Source: Annona cherimola
Lineage: Eukaryota > Streptophyta > Magnoliopsida > Magnoliales > Annonaceae
Length of the DNA stretch: 64,000 nt
NCBI GenBank assembly: GCA_030490835.1
Contig: CM059971.1
Span: forward strand, 56,592,012-56,656,011
Reading direction: 5' to 3'
Positions 59,666 through 64,000 of the stretch are shown one piece after another (position 1 is the first letter of the stretch; each line of letters begins with the position of its first letter). Below the pieces are notes generated by a model that searched no databases, was not told the DNA's origin, and saw only the letters and a program-made list of their open reading frames with translations. The position numbers and the translations under genes were made by a program.

Positions 59666-59859
59666 CTATAGGCACACTTGCAACCATAGAGTATATATAG
59701 GCCATGTTATGCTCATGTCGACTCCCTCATTAGCATGTATCTCCCACGTGTTACACACATCTTCTATAGGCACATTTGCAACCATGGAGTATATACAGAC
59801 CATTTTATGCTCACATGGACTCCCACATTAGCATGTATCCCCCATGCGTTACACGTCTT
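59666..59859. repeat. 98-bp tandem duplication
   Basis: Two units start CTATAGGCAC at 59666 and 59764. They share TTGCAACCAT, GAGTATATA, TTATGCTCA and TTAGCATGTATC at about 85-90% identity by eye. Confidence 0.85.
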
Positions 59860-60388
59860 CTATGGTAGGAATGTTTTTAAAGAAACAAATTAAAATTACA
59901 TGAATGATTTGTATGCCCAACAATATTTCTAAATGACTCTTTCTATGTGTATATACGATCATTTTCTTCATCAACTTTAAGGGACATCATAATTAATTTA
60001 GTGAAATTAATATATCTAAGACACTAAAATAACCAATGGTTAAATGGTTTTAAATATTACACTTTATTTCTTAATGCTTCCATGCATCAATTATGTATCT
60101 TTATTAAAAATAAGAAAAATAGTCAATAATTTAATATTTCTGTTATCTAAGCTTAATTATCGAATTTCAGACATCAAAACAATTTAATATTCAAGTACAT
60201 TCAATGATATCTAAACAAAAATTCTAATAAAATATATTTCTATCATAAAGTATGAAAGTCTTATATGAAAGTGAATATCTTCCTGTTGATATCAACACCA
60301 TTCTGGTTCTAAATTGATGTCTACGACATCATCGAGGTGGACCATAAATAGGGTGACACCCGTGAAATCTTCAATGGTGTTGCCACCA
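59860..60388. other. AT-rich intergenic DNA
   Basis: Nothing recognised. Confidence 0.4.
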
Positions 60389-60511
60389 TAGAAGTATCTC
60401 CCTTCATAATCCTCTTTTTAAGTTTCTTGCACCACTAGTCATTCAGAATTATAGAAGTATATCCTTCATAATCCATCTTAAGTTTCTTTCACCACTAGTC
60501 TTTTAGAATCT
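60389..60511. repeat. ~62-bp tandem duplication
   Basis: Two adjacent units, ATAGAAGTAT...CCTTCATAATCC...TTAAGTTTCTT...CACCACTAGTC...AGAAT, starting at 60389 and 60452. Confidence 0.8.
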
Positions 60512-60616
60512 CCATTTCACTATTATTAGACAAATTCAAAACCTGTGCATACAGCATACTGTTTTAACATATGAGCTAAATCATTATTATTTTATAAGAC
60601 AGCTTTTATAAAAAAA

Positions 60617-61130
60617 ATTTATGCCTAGTTGTATTTTTCTTCCCACACTATTGAATTTGCACAAACACTCCATTAATAAACTTTGTTTACTATACTGCCT
60701 TGTTATCAAACTTAAATCACATTTTTAGCCTCCCTAGACACAACTAGAATCATGAAGATTTTATAAATTTTTTACGGCTAGGTGCTTTTTTTTTTTATAG
60801 GAAGGGCAAGGTGCATTTTACTTCCCATAACTATCAAATTTGCAAAAACACCCCATTTTATAAATTCTGTTTATAATACTACCCTTGTTATCAAACCTAA
60901 ATCAGATTTTTCTGCAGATCATTCCTCAATTAGTCTTTATAAAATTTTTGCTCAACTAGACATGATCAGTCATCAGAACCATGCAATGGTATCTTACAAT
61001 CATATCCTATAGCCGTTAGGTTAGAGTTCATCAGCCAAAGTTTGACAGCAAAGGTAATTTTGTAAACAAAGTTCATAAATCAGGGTGTTTTTAAAAAATT
61101 AATAGTTCTAGAGTAACAAGTGTAAAATTC
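60617..61130. repeat. Nested direct and inverted repeats, MITE-like
   Basis: A block containing TTTGCAAAAACACCCCATTTTATAAA and TTATCAAAC occurs at about 60630-60710 and again at 60810-60895 in direct orientation, and in inverted orientation at about 61030-61130 (GTTTGACAGC...TCATAAATCAGGGTGTTTTTA). Non-coding. Confidence 0.6.
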
Positions 61131-61246
61131 AAAAAAATGGGAAGGCAAATGCAAATAGCTTGATGTTTATTACTTTATTGTATTTTTGCTAAAATCAACA
61201 AATATAGATAATTCAATAATTTAGATTTTAAGGGTTCTACTTTATG
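61131..61246. other. Short AT-rich spacer
   Basis: Nothing recognised. Confidence 0.4.
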
Positions 61247-61562
61247 GGACTAGTTCCAAATATGGAACCTCTTGGTTTTTGCAAACCATTAAACTTTTGG
61301 TAAATCCAAGCCACACACCATGTTAACATTTATTAAGTTAAGACAACAAAAATCACATTGATTGAATATGGTGGGCCCCAAAAAGTACGAACTTGCCACT
61401 TTGCCCTGAACTCGTTATTGCCACCATATTATCCAATCAGGCTGATTCTTGGTATATTAACCAAATAAAAATTACTAAACATGGCACCATGGATTTACTA
61501 AAAGAATTATGGTTTGCAAACAAACTAAGAGGTTCTACATTTGGAAACAGTTCCACTGATGT
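61247..61562. mobile_element. MITE with ~60-bp terminal inverted repeats
   Basis: The left end GGGACTAGTTCCAAATATGG...AACCTCTTGGTTT...GCAAACCA is mirrored by the right end, which reads GGAACTGTTTCCAAATGTAG...AACCTCTTAGTTT...GCAAACCA on the reverse strand. About 315 bp, no coding capacity. Target duplication unclear, so the superfamily is not assigned. Confidence 0.8.
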
Positions 61563-62610
61563 TTAATCCAAATTTTAAAATATTTCTATTTTGAAATTAC
61601 AATTTAGACTAAATAGTAATTTTTTAAAAACAATAGTTTTGCCACTGTTCCTCACCATAAAGTTAATATAGCTAAGTGACGTTTGATTTTTTTTTATTTT
61701 AAATGAGTTGAACAACGAGCACATGCCTTTTGGGGAGTCACAAGGATAGAAAATATGTTACTAAAAAATCCATCTATTTCTAAATATGTAATATGTCTAC
61801 ACTCTTAGCACAGAATAAACAATATTTTTGGAGTGTGATGGCAACTTTGTGGGATAGAAAGAGAGAAGGAAAAAGAGATGCTAAAGCAATTTTTATGTTT
61901 ATTTTCTTTTATAATATCATTTTATCTCTTTTTTAATTTTCAATTTTGTAAATCTTAGATTAAGCTTTTCTTCTTTTTGTAATATTTAATTTCGGAAATT
62001 ATAAATTTTATTTATTTTTTAAATATAAACATTTCGTATTTAAAATTTTATTATCCTGCCCATAAGGTTCCAGTTCAGCTGCCAAATGCATGAATACAAG
62101 GTTGGATGCATGGACACATTCACAACACAGCCCATACATAGAAGCTCGTACAGCTGTTAGTATACATAAATAGCAAGATTTCCTGGGAACCTAACTATAC
62201 TGCAATATGCATATGCATGAACCCAAGGCAGGCACATGAACCTATTGCAAATCCTACAGAGAATATAGCTCCATGAATGTATTCTGCACAAAGATGCTTG
62301 AACACAGATTTCATGCAATTCTCATAGGGCCACAAGTACTGACTGTGGATACCATGTATAGAATGTTGCCTCACACGTGCATAGAAAAAAGTGCAATGCA
62401 AGCAATAAATTCACAAGAATCCCAACAACTACTACAAAATAAGGCATGCAGAATGAAGATAATGTTACCGAATTCACATATGTATGCATGAATTGCCAGG
62501 CACACTCTACATCTCCACCAGTATCTTCTACATTAGTGATCCTTTCATTTATATTATATCAACTGCAAGACCGTGATCTTTTTTTTTTTCCTATATTATA
62601 TCAACAACAT
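61563..62610. other. AT-rich intergenic DNA
   Basis: No gene or clear repeat recognised. Confidence 0.4.
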
Positions 62611-62714
62611 GTTAGCAGTCCTATATTACTATTATATCTACTACATAGAGCTTTTTCAGTGGCACAGTCCAATGGCTTGAAGTGTTAGCAGTCCTATATT
62701 ATATCTACTACATC
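62611..62714. repeat. ~73-bp direct duplication
   Basis: GTTAGCAGTCCTATATTA...TATATCTACTACAT at 62611 and again at 62684. Confidence 0.75.
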
Positions 62715-64000
62715 AAGTCATTGGATGAAAACTGTACATAAAGACACATCCACAGCTATTATATGTTTCTCCTTCATGTAAGTAGATATTTATACTGCCA
62801 CAATAGATAGAGACTACAGAAATGGAGGAACACGTGCAGAAATGTTCTCACATGTTCACCAAATTCCCCCTTTCTGTGTGGCCCATATGCTGAGCCAATC
62901 AGCCCAACTGTTTACATCATGTTCCATGATGTATCAAACTTTATGACACACTAAGGGTTTTGCTGTCTTCCCAGATAAAACTCAGCAGACAAATTGAGAT
63001 ACAAAATGTTAGAAAGAAGTCAAACACAAAGCATGCAGCCATCATGGAAGCACTATCCTACTAAGGTAAGCAAGCATGTAGCATTCTGACTACATCCATT
63101 AGCTTAATCACTCCCTTCCTTTTCCTAGAAATCTCCATCAAAATTCTTCTCAGGCTTTTCTTGCAGTATTTTGTTATCAAACTCATATGAACTCACCCTG
63201 AATCCTCCTGGGTCTTGAGCTTCATGACACATTAGCAATTGTACCATGTTTATCTTATTTGTGTTCCCATGAATACTTTCCATTTACGATTTAACCATAC
63301 AGCGAATCCTAAGGCTGCATGCAATGCGAACATTGATAATCTCATGCAAATTGTAGACAGATAATTTCCATAAAGCACTTGTATTTATAACAGATGCCAT
63401 ATAAAGCAAAGCATTCATATGGAAATATTCTCATTCATACATACATAGGCGTGCTTATATCTATAACAGTAACTACATAAAGAAAAGCAAAGCATTCATA
63501 TGGAATAGGGGTGCAACTTTGGTCTTGTTATACCGGGTCTAGGTGAACCCTAACTCTAAAGCCTATTGGGTTTAATTAAACCCAAACCCTAACCCTAATA
63601 TTAAAATCCGGATTTAGACTGGGTAGGCATTGATTTCGGGTTGAAATTCGAGTTACTCTTAAATCAACAGAAGTTGAAATCTACCAATAGAAATAACGAA
63701 CTCTTTGAACGTTATTGCATTCGCACCAACTAATTCTAAAATACACTTTTGACTATGATAACTTATTTATTCATAATTTACGCATGAACATGTCTATATG
63801 ACCTATGATATCTTTGATTTGATGAAAGTTGATATTTTAATTAAAAGATAATACTAAATACAATGAAATAATGAATTTACCATTAACAATCAAGGTAAAA
63901 AAAAATAATCAGAATCGCTATCTAAATAAGTTTAGTAAAAGTGAGACCTAGACATCTCATAGTCAATTGGTATGTATGCAATAATTTAAAGAATTGGTAT
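62715..64000. other. Intergenic DNA to the window edge
   Basis: No gene seen. AAAGCAAAGCATTCATATGG occurs twice (63403 and 63485). A perfect 20-bp palindrome at 63566-63585 (TTGGGTTTAA and its reverse complement) is followed by two CCCTAA-type units. Confidence 0.4.

Noticed and set aside
63540..63605. Telomere-like CCCTAA units
   Set aside because: Only two units, next to a TTGGGTTTAA palindrome and GGGTT-type sequence; far too short for an interstitial telomere.
1..64000. tRNA, rRNA or other structural RNA genes
   Set aside because: No cloverleaf-like or rRNA-like sequence recognised; the only tRNA-related matches are the retrotransposon primer sites.

Overview
The window is repeat-dominated nuclear DNA from a flowering plant. 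The evidence is two classes of plant Ty3/gypsy retrotransposon (Tat and Athila lineages), Ty1/copia LTR fragments, MITE-like foldback elements, AT-rich spacers, and primer sites matching plant tRNA-Arg and tRNA-Asp. I found no intact host gene, no RNA gene, and nothing prokaryotic or CRISPR-like. The species cannot be told from the sequence.

Positions 1-32466 hold two head-to-tail copies of one giant Tat-lineage element that share the LTR at 13441-15753. The left copy enters the window inside gag. The right copy is complete (13441-32466, about 19.0 kb, LTRs about 2.3 kb, tRNA-Arg primer site, polypurine tract). Each internal region carries a decayed sense gag-pol with two RNase H domains and integrase. 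Then come about 7.8 kb of non-gag-pol DNA: a two-exon gene on the opposite strand resembling plant mobile domain/DUF7745-type proteins, a GC-rich island that may be its leader or promoter, several minisatellites, and a 70-bp hairpin that folds the polypurine tract onto the LTR start. The copies share the same gag-pol stops and frameshifts. Substitutions between the shared LTR and the right LTR cluster in its last ~850 bp, as expected if unequal LTR-LTR crossing-over made the tandem array well after the original insertion.

Positions 32467-37134 are older repeat debris, including two SIRE-like copia LTR fragments whose 5' ends face outward. Positions 37140-46698 are a young, complete Athila-lineage element on the minus strand: 1620-bp LTRs, a 5-bp GGTCT target duplication, a tRNA-Asp primer site, a polypurine tract, an intact 1509-codon pol, and a gag interrupted by two in-frame TGA codons. 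It has no envelope-like gene.

Positions 46704-64000 are intergenic DNA with a foldback MITE (47481-47874) inserted into a dispersed repeat whose uninserted paralogue lies at 32860-33200, a half-copy of that MITE at 56137-56300, and two further MITE-like elements. There is also an old minus-strand Tat pol fragment (52440-54235), with a decayed opposite-strand ORF resembling the 'putative gypsy type transposon' family in the same relative position as the antisense gene of the young Tat copies. The rest is short tandem duplications and AT-rich sequence without recognisable genes.
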